From the NCBI RefSeq assembly GCF_000312365.2, contig NZ_HG003686.1:1-64000 (forward strand): 64,000 nucleotides of DNA, given 5' to 3'. The notes beneath the pieces were generated by a model that was given only the letters and a program-made list of their open reading frames with translations, was not told the origin of the DNA and did not search any database. Positions 25,491 through 34,556 of the stretch are shown in pieces (the first letter of the stretch is position 1; each line of letters begins with the position of its first letter). The translations under genes were made by a program, and so were the position numbers. Origin of the DNA: Anaerococcus provencensis. GTDB taxonomy: Bacteria > Bacillota > Clostridia > Tissierellales > Peptoniphilaceae.

Positions 25491-27743
25491 ATGGCTGATA
25501 AAATGAGAGTATATGAACTAGCAAAGAAACACAATATGCCAGCAAAAGAAATGGTTGAATTTCTAAATGATGAATTTGGTCTAGCAATCAAATCCCACAT
25601 GTCAAATGTAAGTGGAGATGACCTAATTCTTATAAATGAGTATTTTGAAGAAGATAAAAAAGAAAAAACAGACAAAAAAAATAATACAAAAAAGAATAAT
25701 CAAAAGAAAGTAGAAGAGAATTCTTTAGATAAAAAACCAAATATGAGTAAACATAGCCAAATAAGAAATAATGATATAGATGATTTATACGATGACGAAA
25801 ATGTAGCGAAAAAAGAGAAATTTTCTAAATCAAATAAAAATAAAAGTCAAAAGAAATCTGACCAAGCTAAAAGCTACAACAACGAAGATTTTGTAGCAAA
25901 TAAAACTAAGAAGAACAGAAAGAAAAAGAATAAAAAGTCAAAAGGACCTAAGGCAAATAACCAAGCTGCAAATAACAAAGAAGAAGCAAATTCAAAGATA
26001 GAAATCCCAGAAGTTATTAATGTTGGAGCATTTGCAGAAAAAATCGGAGAAAACCCTAATGTGGTTATAGGCAAACTTATCCAACTTGGAGTTATGGCAG
26101 GCCTAAATGATCCAATAGAATTTGATCAAGCTGAACTTATTGCTATAGATTTTGGCAAGGAAATCACTCTTGAACAAGAATATTCTGCTATAGAAGAGCA
26201 ATCTCTAGACTTAGACTATGAAGACAATGACGAAGATCTAATCACACGTGCTCCAGTAGTTTCAGTAATGGGACACGTTGACCATGGTAAGACTTCTATC
26301 CTAGATTCAATCAGAGATACACATGTAACCCGTGGAGAAGCAGGTGGTATAACCCAACACATAGGTGCATACTCTGTTGACCTTGATGGTAGAATGATTA
26401 CCTTCCTAGATACCCCAGGACACGAAGCCTTCACAGAAATGAGAATGAGAGGGGCACAATCAACTGATATTGCAATCCTTGTAGTTGCAGCAGATGACGG
26501 TGTAATGCCACAAACCGTTGAAGCTATCAACCACGCTAAGGCTGCTGATATTCCAATAGTAGTAGCTGTAAATAAGGTTGATAAAGAAACAGCTGATCCA
26601 AACAGAGTAAAACAAGAGCTAATGCAATACGGTCTAGTTGCCGAAGATTGGGGTGGAGATACCATCACAGTAGATGTTTCTGCAAAAACAGGACAAAACA
26701 TTGACGAATTACTTGAAATGGTACTACTTGTTGCAGAAATGAAAGAACTAAAGGCAAATCCAAATAGAGCTGCAGTTGGTCTAATCATCGAAGCCCAACT
26801 TGACAAGGCAAGAGGTCCAGTAGCAACTGTTCTAGTGCAAAAGGGAACCCTTCACGAAGGGGATAATGTCCTAACTGGTTCTGCATCTGGTAGAATCCGT
26901 GCAATGTTTAACTCCAAGGGAGAAGCTATTAAAGAAGCTGGTCCATCTATTCCAGTACAAATCCTTGGTTTATCAGACGTAGCAGAAGCTGGTGATAAGC
27001 TATTTGCTGTAGAAGATGAAAAGACAGCCAGAGCCTATGCCGAAAAAGCAGAAGAACAAAAAAGAGAAGAAAGACTTATGGCCAAGGGTGCTAGTCTTGA
27101 AGACCTATCAGGCGAAGCATCAGAAGGCGAGCTAAAAGACTTAAATATCATTGTAAAAACAGATGTTAGAGGAACTGTAGATGCAGTTAGCCAATCATTA
27201 ATCAAGCTATCAAATGAAGAAGTAAAAGTTTCAGTTGTAGCTGGTGCAGTTGGTGGTATTACTGAATCTGACGTACTACTAGCTCAAGCATCAAATGCTA
27301 TTATCATAGGATTTAACGTTCGTCCAACTCAAGGAGCAATGGAAAGAGCAAAAGATAATAACATAGAAATCAGAACATATAGCGTAATCTATGAAGCTAT
27401 AGAAGATGTAGAGAAAGCTATAAAAGGTATGCTTGACCCAGAATTTGTAGAAGAAGTTCTAGGCCGTGCAGAAGTACGTGATACCTTTAGAGTGCCATCA
27501 GTTGGTACAATCGCTGGTGTAATGGTCACAAATGGCTCTATACCAAGATCTGCAAAAATCAGACTACTACGCGATAACATAGTAATCTTTGATGGTGATA
27601 TCACTTCTATGAAGAGATTTAAAGACGATGCCAAAGAACTTGCTTCAGGCTATGAGGGCGGTATCGGACTAAACAGATTTAACGACATCAAAGTTGGCGA
27701 TGAAATGGAAGCTTACCAAATAGTCGAAAAAGAGAGAGAATAG
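25491..27743 (+). CDS. infB: Translation initiation factor IF-2
   Basis: The 750-aa GTPase delivers fMet-tRNA to the 30S subunit. It has an N-terminal IF2_N helix bundle (about 1-50), a lysine/asparagine-rich low-complexity linker (about 55-165), a second IF2_N-like part, then the G domain: GHVDHGKT (about 260), DTPGHEAF and NKVD, followed by EF-Tu-like domains II, III and IV. Its size is typical of Firmicutes. It lies in the conserved operon 10 bases after ylxR. Confidence 0.97.
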   Translation: MADKMRVYELAKKHNMPAKEMVEFLNDEFGLAIKSHMSNVSGDDLILINEYFEEDKKEKTDKKNNTKKNNQKKVEENSLDKKPNMSKHSQIRNNDIDDLYDDENVAKKEKFSKSNKNKSQKKSDQAKSYNNEDFVANKTKKNRKKKNKKSKGPKANNQAANNKEEANSKIEIPEVINVGAFAEKIGENPNVVIGKLIQLGVMAGLNDPIEFDQAELIAIDFGKEITLEQEYSAIEEQSLDLDYEDNDEDLITRAPVVSVMGHVDHGKTSILDSIRDTHVTRGEAGGITQHIGAYSVDLDGRMITFLDTPGHEAFTEMRMRGAQSTDIAILVVAADDGVMPQTVEAINHAKAADIPIVVAVNKVDKETADPNRVKQELMQYGLVAEDWGGDTITVDVSAKTGQNIDELLEMVLLVAEMKELKANPNRAAVGLIIEAQLDKARGPVATVLVQKGTLHEGDNVLTGSASGRIRAMFNSKGEAIKEAGPSIPVQILGLSDVAEAGDKLFAVEDEKTARAYAEKAEEQKREERLMAKGASLEDLSGEASEGELKDLNIIVKTDVRGTVDAVSQSLIKLSNEEVKVSVVAGAVGGITESDVLLAQASNAIIIGFNVRPTQGAMERAKDNNIEIRTYSVIYEAIEDVEKAIKGMLDPEFVEEVLGRAEVRDTFRVPSVGTIAGVMVTNGSIPRSAKIRLLRDNIVIFDGDITSMKRFKDDAKELASGYEGGIGLNRFNDIKVGDEMEAYQIVEKERE

Positions 27744-27744
27744 A

Positions 27745-28128
27745 ATGAAAAAAATAAGAACAGAAAGAATAGGTGCAGAAGTCCAAAAGGAATTGTCAAA
27801 AATCATCAGAGATGACTTAAACGATCCTAGACTAGCTGACACCGCTGCTGTTTCTGTGATAGAAGTTAGGGTAACCAACGACCTATCCTTTGCTGATTGC
27901 TACATCTCTGTTCTAGGAGATACTAGCAAAAAAGATGATGTTATAGATGCTCTTAACCAAGCCAAAGGATATATCAAAGTCCTAATAGGTGATAGAATGC
28001 GCCTTAGATCTATGCCAGAATTTAGGTTCAAACTTGATGAATCTATAGAATATGGTGCATACATGGATAAGCTCATCAAAGAAACAATAGAAAAAGATGA
28101 AAGGTCTCATATAGAAGATGAAAATTAG
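27745..28128 (+). CDS. rbfA: Ribosome-binding factor A
   Basis: The 127-aa KH-fold protein has the RbfA pattern: RIGAEVQKELSKIIRDDLNDPR at the N-terminus, VTNDLSFADCYISVLG in the middle and RMRLRSMPEFRFKLDESIEYG towards the end. It assists late 16S rRNA 5' end maturation and cold adaptation. It starts one base after the infB stop and overlaps the nrnA start by 11 bases. Confidence 0.94.
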   Translation: MKKIRTERIGAEVQKELSKIIRDDLNDPRLADTAAVSVIEVRVTNDLSFADCYISVLGDTSKKDDVIDALNQAKGYIKVLIGDRMRLRSMPEFRFKLDESIEYGAYMDKLIKETIEKDERSHIEDEN

Positions 28129-29080
28129 CAAAGAAAAATTAGACCAATTAAAAAGCTTTATAGATGAGGCAGAAACTATTGCTATAGCTTCTCACGTAGA
28201 CCCAGATGGAGATAATCTGGGATCTACCCTTGGCTTTGCAAGGGCCCTTAGAAATTATGGCAAAGATGTCGATGTCATAGGCCATGATGAGATAGATGAT
28301 TATTTGAAATTTTTGCCTGACTTAGAATATTATTCAAAAAATCACAGAGATTCTTATGATCTATTTTTCGTCCTTGATGCGTCTGAGATGGAAAGAATTG
28401 GAACAGCACTACCAATAGCTCGAAATTCTAAAAAAACAGCAGTAGTTGATCACCATGTAGGTGGTGGAATCCAAACTGACCTAAATATCATAGTTGATGA
28501 TTCACCTGCTACCTGTGAGCTAATTTATGAAATCATAGATAGACTTAACCTTCCTCTAGATAAGATTACAGCAAGTTTATTATTTACAGGTATTGTCACA
28601 GATACTGGTAGATTTTTGTACACAAATGTAACAGAAAACACCTTTGTGACTGCTGGAAAACTTTCCACAGCTGGTGCTAACATGGAATATATTTACAGAA
28701 ATTTATACCAATCCAAGCCAATCAAAGTAATGCAATTTGAAAATGAAATGATTGCAAATGCTGAATTTATTGGCAATAAAGTTTTTGCTGTAGCATCTAA
28801 GGCTCTTGTTGAAAAACACGGAGTACAAATTGGCGATGCAGAAAATGTTGTAAACCAACTAAGAGATCTTGATGGTGTTGATGTTTCTATGATTATCAAA
28901 GAATACGGCCCAAATGAATTCAAGGCATCACTTAGATCAAAGGATGTTGATGTATCAAAAATAGCTCGTGAAAACGGTGGTGGAGGCCATATAAGAGCTA
29001 GTGGATTTACAATCTTTGCAGATGACCTAGATCAAGCAAGAGCTAAAGCCTTAAAGATTTTAGAAAGTATAAATGATTAG
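28118..29080 (+). CDS. nrnA: NrnA-type DHH/DHHA1 phosphoesterase (nanoRNase / pAp phosphatase)
   Basis: The 320-aa protein has the DHH metal motifs: SHVDPDGDNLGS (about residue 20), LDASEMERIG (about 85), VDHHVGGG (about 108) and a DTGRF motif (about 167), then the DHHA1 part ending GGGGHIRASGF (about 290). B. subtilis NrnA degrades 2-5-nt RNA and dephosphorylates pAp. Its place between rbfA and truB is conserved in Firmicutes. It overlaps rbfA by 11 and truB by 8 bases. Confidence 0.93.
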   Translation: MKISKEKLDQLKSFIDEAETIAIASHVDPDGDNLGSTLGFARALRNYGKDVDVIGHDEIDDYLKFLPDLEYYSKNHRDSYDLFFVLDASEMERIGTALPIARNSKKTAVVDHHVGGGIQTDLNIIVDDSPATCELIYEIIDRLNLPLDKITASLLFTGIVTDTGRFLYTNVTENTFVTAGKLSTAGANMEYIYRNLYQSKPIKVMQFENEMIANAEFIGNKVFAVASKALVEKHGVQIGDAENVVNQLRDLDGVDVSMIIKEYGPNEFKASLRSKDVDVSKIARENGGGGHIRASGFTIFADDLDQARAKALKILESIND

Positions 29081-29957
29081 CGGAATATTAAATGTAAACA
29101 AAGAAGTCGGCATATCTTCTAACAAATGTGTAGGCCTTGTTAAAAAAGCCTTAAACATAAAAAAAGTTGGACATACTGGCACCCTAGATCTAGAAGCAGG
29201 AGGAGTTTTACCAATTGTAATAGGCAAGGCAACTAGGGTTTCTGATTTTCTTATGGATGAGAAAAAGGAATACATCACAGAGGCTATATTTGGCTCTCGC
29301 ACCGATACCCTAGATTGGTCAGGCCAAGTAGTGGAAGAATCTGATAAGACTTTTACAAAAGATGAGCTTATAAGTGAGATGGAAAACTTCAAGGGTCAAA
29401 TCACCCAAATCCCACCTATGTATTCAGCCATTAAGATTAATGGAAGTAAGATGTATGACTTGGCTAGAAAGGGTATAGAAGTTGAAAGAAAGACTCGAAA
29501 TGTCACAATTTATGATTTTAAGCTCCTGGACTTTGACTTTCCAAAAGCTACTTTTGAAATCACTTGTTCAAAAGGAACCTATATTAGGACCCTTATAGAC
29601 GACTTGGGAGAAGCTTTGGGATCTTTTGCCTATGTAAATAAGCTCACTAGGTCAAAGGTTGGAGATTTTGTCATAGAAGAAGCCATAAGTTCAGCGGATT
29701 TGCTGGAAATGGATAAAGATCAAATATTAAAGCATATCAAGCCAGTTGACTATGCCCTTAAAGATTACAAAGAGATAAGGCTTGATAAATCTTACTTTAA
29801 ACAAGCGACAAATGGCATGACTATGAGACTTGATGCTTTATACTCTGATGATTTGCTAAGAGTTTATATAGAAGATCAATTCATAGGACTAGGAAAAAAT
29901 TTTAAAAATGAAGACCTATATTTCCTAAAAATGGAGAAAGTATTTTATGAGAAATAA
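29073..29957 (+). CDS. truB: tRNA pseudouridine-55 synthase
   Basis: The 294-aa protein has the TruB signature GHTGTLDLEAGGVLPIVIG (about residues 31-49) with the catalytic Asp in GTLD, then QIPPMYSAIKINGSKMYDLAR (about 110) and CSKGTYIRTLIDDLG (about 168). It converts U55 of the T-loop to pseudouridine in most tRNAs. The Leu-Glu after GTLD replaces the more usual Pro, an ordinary variation. It overlaps nrnA and ribF. Confidence 0.95.
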   Translation: MISGILNVNKEVGISSNKCVGLVKKALNIKKVGHTGTLDLEAGGVLPIVIGKATRVSDFLMDEKKEYITEAIFGSRTDTLDWSGQVVEESDKTFTKDELISEMENFKGQITQIPPMYSAIKINGSKMYDLARKGIEVERKTRNVTIYDFKLLDFDFPKATFEITCSKGTYIRTLIDDLGEALGSFAYVNKLTRSKVGDFVIEEAISSADLLEMDKDQILKHIKPVDYALKDYKEIRLDKSYFKQATNGMTMRLDALYSDDLLRVYIEDQFIGLGKNFKNEDLYFLKMEKVFYEK

Positions 29958-30885
29958 TATAAAAGTAGTAGACCTTGACCAAGGACTTACTGATGTAGAA
30001 GCTAAGGTAGTCTCCCTTGGCAACTTCGATGGAGTCCATATTGGCCATCAAAAACTAATGCAAACAAATATTGACCTGGCAAAATCTATGAATCTAGTTC
30101 CTTCGGTTTTGCTTTTTAAGGAAAATAGCAAGAAAACTCTAACTAAGGAATCCCTATATCTTACAAGTATAGATGATAAGATTGAGATGCTTGCAGATAT
30201 GGGTATAGAAGATTTTTGTATATTAGAATTTAACGACAAATTTAAATCACTTTCCCCATTAGAATTTATTAGAGATATCTTATATAAAAAGCTAAACACA
30301 AAAGCAGTGGTTGTTGGTGGAGACTACAAATTTGGCAAAAATGCTTCTGGCAATGTGGATGTGCTCAAAAAATATGAAGAAGAGTTTTCTTACAAGACCA
30401 AAGTAGTTGATTTTATCTATGATGGTGATGAAAAAGTATCTTCTGGAACAATAAGAGAACTTATAAAAGAATCTGACATTGCAAAGGCCAATGAGTATTT
30501 GGGTAGACCTTATCAAATAAGAGGAACTGTTACTCACGGCTACAAAAGAGGCAGAACATTAAACTTCCCAACTGCAAACCTAAAGCTAAATTACGACTAT
30601 GTAATACCAGCAGACGGTGTATATTTAACACGCGTTAATGTCAAAGGTAAAGCTCATTTTGCCCTAACCAACATTGGCAAAAACCCAACTTTTGAAAACA
30701 TGGATAGGAAAATCGAAACTTATATACTCGATTTCTCAGATGAAATATATGATGAATTGATTTCTTTAGAATTTTTGGAGTTTTTCAGAGGAGACTACAA
30801 ATTTAATAGTGCTGAAGAGCTTATAGAGCAGATGGAAACTGACAAAAAAATGGCCTACGATACTATAAAAAATAAGTATTTGTAA
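29947..30885 (+). CDS. ribF: Bifunctional riboflavin kinase / FAD synthetase
   Basis: The 312-aa protein joins an N-terminal nucleotidyltransferase domain (SLGNFDGVHIGHQKLM near residue 25, FGKNASGN near 132) to a C-terminal riboflavin kinase domain (RPYQIRGTVTHGYKRGRTLNFPTANL near 186-211). It makes FMN and FAD, which the Rnf complex encoded at 57990-62912 needs. It ends the rimP operon: an independent rpsO promoter begins at its last bases. Confidence 0.95.
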   Translation: MRNNIKVVDLDQGLTDVEAKVVSLGNFDGVHIGHQKLMQTNIDLAKSMNLVPSVLLFKENSKKTLTKESLYLTSIDDKIEMLADMGIEDFCILEFNDKFKSLSPLEFIRDILYKKLNTKAVVVGGDYKFGKNASGNVDVLKKYEEEFSYKTKVVDFIYDGDEKVSSGTIRELIKESDIAKANEYLGRPYQIRGTVTHGYKRGRTLNFPTANLKLNYDYVIPADGVYLTRVNVKGKAHFALTNIGKNPTFENMDRKIETYILDFSDEIYDELISLEFLEFFRGDYKFNSAEELIEQMETDKKMAYDTIKNKYL

Positions 30886-30887
30886 TC

Positions 30888-30916
30888 TTTACAAATGCTT
30901 TTTTTATTGGTATAAT
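30888..30916 (+). promoter_or_regulatory. rpsO promoter
   Basis: TTTACA (30888-30893), a 17-base spacer, TATAAT (30911-30916). The transcript has a leader of about 70 nt before rpsO with CCTAGGCTC...GGGCTTAAGG, which can partly pair. It may be an S15 autoregulatory leader, but I cannot assign it to a known class. Confidence 0.8.
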
Positions 30917-30993
30917 AGCTAAAGTACCTAGGCTCAGTGATTGAAACCTCGACTTTTACCGGGCTTAAGGCAAATATAATAACGGAGGAAATT

Positions 30994-31260
30994 ATGTTAA
31001 CATTAGAAAAGAAACAAGAACTAATCAAAGAATACCAATTAGAAGAAGGAGACACAGGTTCTCCAGAAGTACAAATAGCTATTTTAAGCTACAGAATTAA
31101 AGATTTAACAGAGCACCTTAAGGCTAATCCAAAAGACCACTCATCAAGAAGAGGACTTTTCAAAATGATTAGACGTAGAAGAGGTTTACTAAACTACTTA
31201 AGAGATAGAGATATTGATAGATACAGATCAATTATCGAAAGAGTAGGAATCAGAGGTTAA
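30994..31260 (+). CDS. rpsO: 30S ribosomal protein S15
   Basis: This is an 88-aa S15 of standard length, with [38 protein letters not shown] and the [13 protein letters not shown] block. It binds 16S rRNA helices 20-22 early in 30S assembly. GGAGG lies 6 bases before the ATG at 30994; an in-frame ATG at 30937 falls in the leader and is rejected. Promoter, leader and hairpin before pnp match the usual rpsO-pnp arrangement. Confidence 0.97.
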   Translation: MLTLEKKQELIKEYQLEEGDTGSPEVQIAILSYRIKDLTEHLKANPKDHSSRRGLFKMIRRRRGLLNYLRDRDIDRYRSIIERVGIRG

Positions 31261-31263
31261 TTA

Positions 31264-31292
31264 TTGGCGGGGTTATACCCGCCTTATTTTTT
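31264..31292 (+). terminator. Hairpin between rpsO and pnp (terminator or RNase processing site)
   Basis: GGCGGG (31266-31271) pairs with CCCGCC (31278-31283), followed by TTATTTTTT. In other bacteria the rpsO-pnp gap holds a partial terminator and a processing site used in pnp autoregulation. Confidence 0.75.
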
Positions 31293-31303
31293 AGGGAGAA
31301 ATT

Positions 31304-33484
31304 ATGGAGAAAAATTACAAGTATAGTTCAAATCACGGCTTTGATCTAGATGTGACAATAGGAAAATTTGCGGAACAAGCCAACGGAGAATGTTACATAA
31401 AAAGTGGGGATACATCCCTTTTAGTAACAGCAGTAGCAAGCGAAAAACCAAGAGAGGGCATAGACTTTTTTCCTCTAATTTGTGACTTCCAAGAAAAGCT
31501 ATATGCTGTAGGGAAAATACCAGGTGGGTTCTTAAAAAGAGAAGGTAAGGCAAGTGATGAAGCAACCCTTATTAGCCGCCAAATGGATAGACCATTAAGA
31601 CCACTTTTCCCTGAAAACTACTATAACGACGTTCAAGTCATTGCAACAGTATTTTCTATGGATGAAGATAACAAGCCAGATTGCCTATCTACTATAGGTG
31701 CAAGCATTGCCCTTGGCATATCTGACATACCATTTAATGGGCCTGTAGCAGCAGTATCTGTAGGCTATGTGGATGGAGAATATATCATCAATCCAAACGA
31801 AGAACAAAGAGAAAAATCACTGCTTGAGCTTACAGTTGCAGGTAGCAAAGATGCTATAAATATGGTGGAAGCTGGAGCAAACGAGCTTACTGAAGATAAA
31901 ATGCTTGAAGCTATGCTTATAGCTCATGAAGAGATTGGCCATATTTGTGACTTTATCCAAACAATAATTGATGAAATAGGCAAAGAGAAAAATATGGTGG
32001 AAGTAATAGTTCCATCTGAGCTAGAAGAAAAAATAATAGCAGAGTATTCTGAAGCTATCAAAGGCTCTATCAGAACAACTGATAAAATGGAACGTGGTGA
32101 AGCTATCTTTAATATAGAAGAAGCTGCCAAAGAAAAATTCCTAGAAGACTATCCAGAAAGCGAAGATGAAATCCACAGAGTCATCGATGACATCATGAAA
32201 AAAGAAGTTCGTCGTATGATTTCTATTGATAAGATCAGACCAGATGGACGTCAAATGAAAGAAATCAGACCACTTTCAGCAGAAGTTGGTACACTACCTA
32301 GAGTTCACGGATCAGGTTTATTTAAGAGAGGTCAAACACAAGTATTATCTGTAGTAACCCTTGGTTCACCAGCAGATGTACAAATCATAGATGGCCTAAA
32401 CCGCAAAGAAATCCAAAAGCGCTACATGCACCAATACAACTTCCCACCATTTTCAGTAGGGGATATCAAACCACTTAGGGCTCCTGGCCGTCGTGAAATT
32501 GGACACGGTCGTTTGGCAGAGCGTGCACTTATTCCAGTTTTACCAGAATTAAGTGAGTTCCCATATACAATTAGAGTTGTTTCTGAAGTATTATCTTCAA
32601 ATGGTTCAAGTTCTCAAGCATCAATCTGTGGTTCAACCCTATCACTAATGGATGCAGGTGTTCCAATCAAAAAACCAGTAGCAGGTATAGCTATGGGTCT
32701 TATCAAAGAAGAAGATTCTATTTCAATCCTTACAGATATCCAAGGCCTAGAAGACCACTTAGGAGATATGGACTTTAAGGTTGCTGGAACTCGTGATGGT
32801 ATCACAGCTTTACAAATGGATATGAAAATATCAGGAATCACAAGAGAAGTCCTAGAAGAATCTCTAGCAAATGCCAAAGAAGCAAGGATGCAAATCCTTG
32901 ACCTAATAGAATCAACAATCGAAAATCCACGTGAAGACATATCTGACTATGCACCAAGACTATTTACCATAGACATAGACCCAGAAAAAGTTCGTGATGT
33001 AATTGGTTCTGGTGGAAAGACAATCAACAAAATCATCGATGAAACTGGAGTAACTATAGAAACAGAGGATGATGGACACATTACAGTTGCATCTGTTGAT
33101 GGTGAAAGTGGTAAACGTGCCATAGAAATGATCAAATCTATTGTAACAGATCCAAAAGCTGGAGATGTTTACACTGGCAAAGTTACAAGGATAATGAACT
33201 TTGGTGCCTTTGTAGAAATTGCTATTGGCAAAGAAGGCCTACTTCACATATCTCAAATAGACCACAAACGTGTTGGCAAGGTCGAAGATGTTCTAAGTGT
33301 TGGAGATGAAGTAAAGGTAGAAGTTACAGAAATCGACAAACAGGGTAGAATTAATCTTTCAAGAAAAGCTCTTCTTCCAAAACCAGAAAGAGATGAAAGG
33401 GAAGAAAGACAAGAAAGAAAAGAGAGACCAAGGAAACAAGAAGCTTGGCCAGCAGATGAAGATCCAAGAGATCACAATAATTAA
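31304..33484 (+). CDS. pnp: Polyribonucleotide nucleotidyltransferase (PNPase)
   Basis: The 726-aa phosphorolytic 3'-5' exoribonuclease has two RNase PH domains (about 10-220 and 310-540, the second with PGRREIGHGRLAERAL and GSSSQASICGS), a helical linker, a KH domain (VRDVIGSGGKTINKII near 566) and an S1 domain (GDVYTGKVTRIMNFGAFVEI near 622). A charged Arg/Glu tail follows. It acts in mRNA decay. GGAG precedes the ATG. Confidence 0.97.
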   Translation: MEKNYKYSSNHGFDLDVTIGKFAEQANGECYIKSGDTSLLVTAVASEKPREGIDFFPLICDFQEKLYAVGKIPGGFLKREGKASDEATLISRQMDRPLRPLFPENYYNDVQVIATVFSMDEDNKPDCLSTIGASIALGISDIPFNGPVAAVSVGYVDGEYIINPNEEQREKSLLELTVAGSKDAINMVEAGANELTEDKMLEAMLIAHEEIGHICDFIQTIIDEIGKEKNMVEVIVPSELEEKIIAEYSEAIKGSIRTTDKMERGEAIFNIEEAAKEKFLEDYPESEDEIHRVIDDIMKKEVRRMISIDKIRPDGRQMKEIRPLSAEVGTLPRVHGSGLFKRGQTQVLSVVTLGSPADVQIIDGLNRKEIQKRYMHQYNFPPFSVGDIKPLRAPGRREIGHGRLAERALIPVLPELSEFPYTIRVVSEVLSSNGSSSQASICGSTLSLMDAGVPIKKPVAGIAMGLIKEEDSISILTDIQGLEDHLGDMDFKVAGTRDGITALQMDMKISGITREVLEESLANAKEARMQILDLIESTIENPREDISDYAPRLFTIDIDPEKVRDVIGSGGKTINKIIDETGVTIETEDDGHITVASVDGESGKRAIEMIKSIVTDPKAGDVYTGKVTRIMNFGAFVEIAIGKEGLLHISQIDHKRVGKVEDVLSVGDEVKVEVTEIDKQGRINLSRKALLPKPERDEREERQERKERPRKQEAWPADEDPRDHNN

Positions 33485-33490
33485 AAAAAT

Positions 33491-33526
33491 AATCAGTTTT
33501 AAGCTATGAGCTTAGGCCGATTTTTT
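33491..33526 (+). terminator. Terminator of pnp
   Basis: AATC-AGTTTTAAGC pairs with GCTTAGGCC-GATT (wobbles and one bulge) around a TATGA loop, followed by six T residues. Confidence 0.75.
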
Positions 33527-33616
33527 AATTGTAAAATATTGGTTAATATAAAGTAAAATTTATGTAAATTTATAAAAATTATAAAATTTTTGGTATAATC
33601 TTTCTAGGAGGATCCT

Positions 33617-34555
33617 ATGGACAATATTATTGAAGTTAGAGGCTTGGTCAAGTCCTATAAAAAACTAAAAGCAGTCGACAATCTAGACTTAGATGTCAAA
33701 AAGGGAGAAATCTTAGGCTTGCTGGGTCCAAATGGCTCGGGTAAGTCTACAACGATAAATTGTATGCTTGCCTTACTTTCTAAGGACAGTGGGTCTATTA
33801 AGATTTATGGCAAAGAAATGACCCCGGAATCATATGAGATAAAGGCAAAAATTGGGGTAGTTTTTCAAGATGTAGGAGTTTATGATGAACTTAGCGTCTA
33901 TGAAAATATTGATTATTTTTGTGGCCTATACATAAAAGATAAGAGCAAGAGAAAGGCCCTAGTCAAAGAAGCGTGTGACCTGGTTGGTCTCAATGACTTC
34001 TTGAAATTTAAACCAAAAGAGCTTTCTGGTGGACTTTTACGAAGACTAAACATTGCCTGTGGTATAGCCCACAAGCCAGAAATCATTATTTTTGATGAAC
34101 CGACAGTTGCTGTCGATCCTCAATCTAGAAATAACATCTTGGAGGGGATCAAAAAACTAAATCAAGATGGAGCTACAATAATATACACTTCTCACTATAT
34201 GGATGAAGTAGAAGAGCTCTGTGATTACATAGTAATTATTGATAGGGGAAAGGTCATAGCCAAGGGTACAAAAGAAAGTCTCAAAGATTTGATAGATATC
34301 AATGAGAAAGTATCATTTGCAAGTGATAAGCTAAGTGATGATAATTTGGAGAAAATAAAGGCAATGGATCATCTTATAGATATAGAATACAGGGATGGTT
34401 ACTATCATTTAAACTTTGCTCACGGTAAAAATAACCTCATAAATTTGATTGATTTCTTTAATCAAAACTCTTTAGAATACGATGATTTGACTAGCCAATC
34501 TCCAAGCCTTAACGATGTATTTTTGTCTCTTACAGGCAAAGAATTGAGGGACTAG
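33617..34555 (+). CDS. ABC exporter ATP-binding protein (DrrA/NatA type)
   Basis: The 312-aa ATPase has Walker A GPNGSGKST (about residue 36), a Q-loop in VFQDVG, an LSGGLLRRL signature (about 137), Walker B IIIFDEPT and the switch His in YTSHYMDE. The C-terminal 80 residues resemble the regulatory tail of DrrA-type drug and lipid exporters. With the two permeases downstream it would form a heteromeric ABC-2 exporter. The substrate is unknown; drug, bacteriocin or lipid are candidates. AGGAGG precedes the ATG and a TATAAT lies about 20 bases upstream. Confidence 0.88.
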   Translation: MDNIIEVRGLVKSYKKLKAVDNLDLDVKKGEILGLLGPNGSGKSTTINCMLALLSKDSGSIKIYGKEMTPESYEIKAKIGVVFQDVGVYDELSVYENIDYFCGLYIKDKSKRKALVKEACDLVGLNDFLKFKPKELSGGLLRRLNIACGIAHKPEIIIFDEPTVAVDPQSRNNILEGIKKLNQDGATIIYTSHYMDEVEELCDYIVIIDRGKVIAKGTKESLKDLIDINEKVSFASDKLSDDNLEKIKAMDHLIDIEYRDGYYHLNFAHGKNNLINLIDFFNQNSLEYDDLTSQSPSLNDVFLSLTGKELRD

Positions 34556-34556
34556 G

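Noticed and set aside
26216..26806. 196-codon minus-strand frame inside infB
   Set aside because: Long only because the opposite strand of a conserved GTPase region has few stops; composition is Ser/Thr/Ile-rich and no motif is seen.
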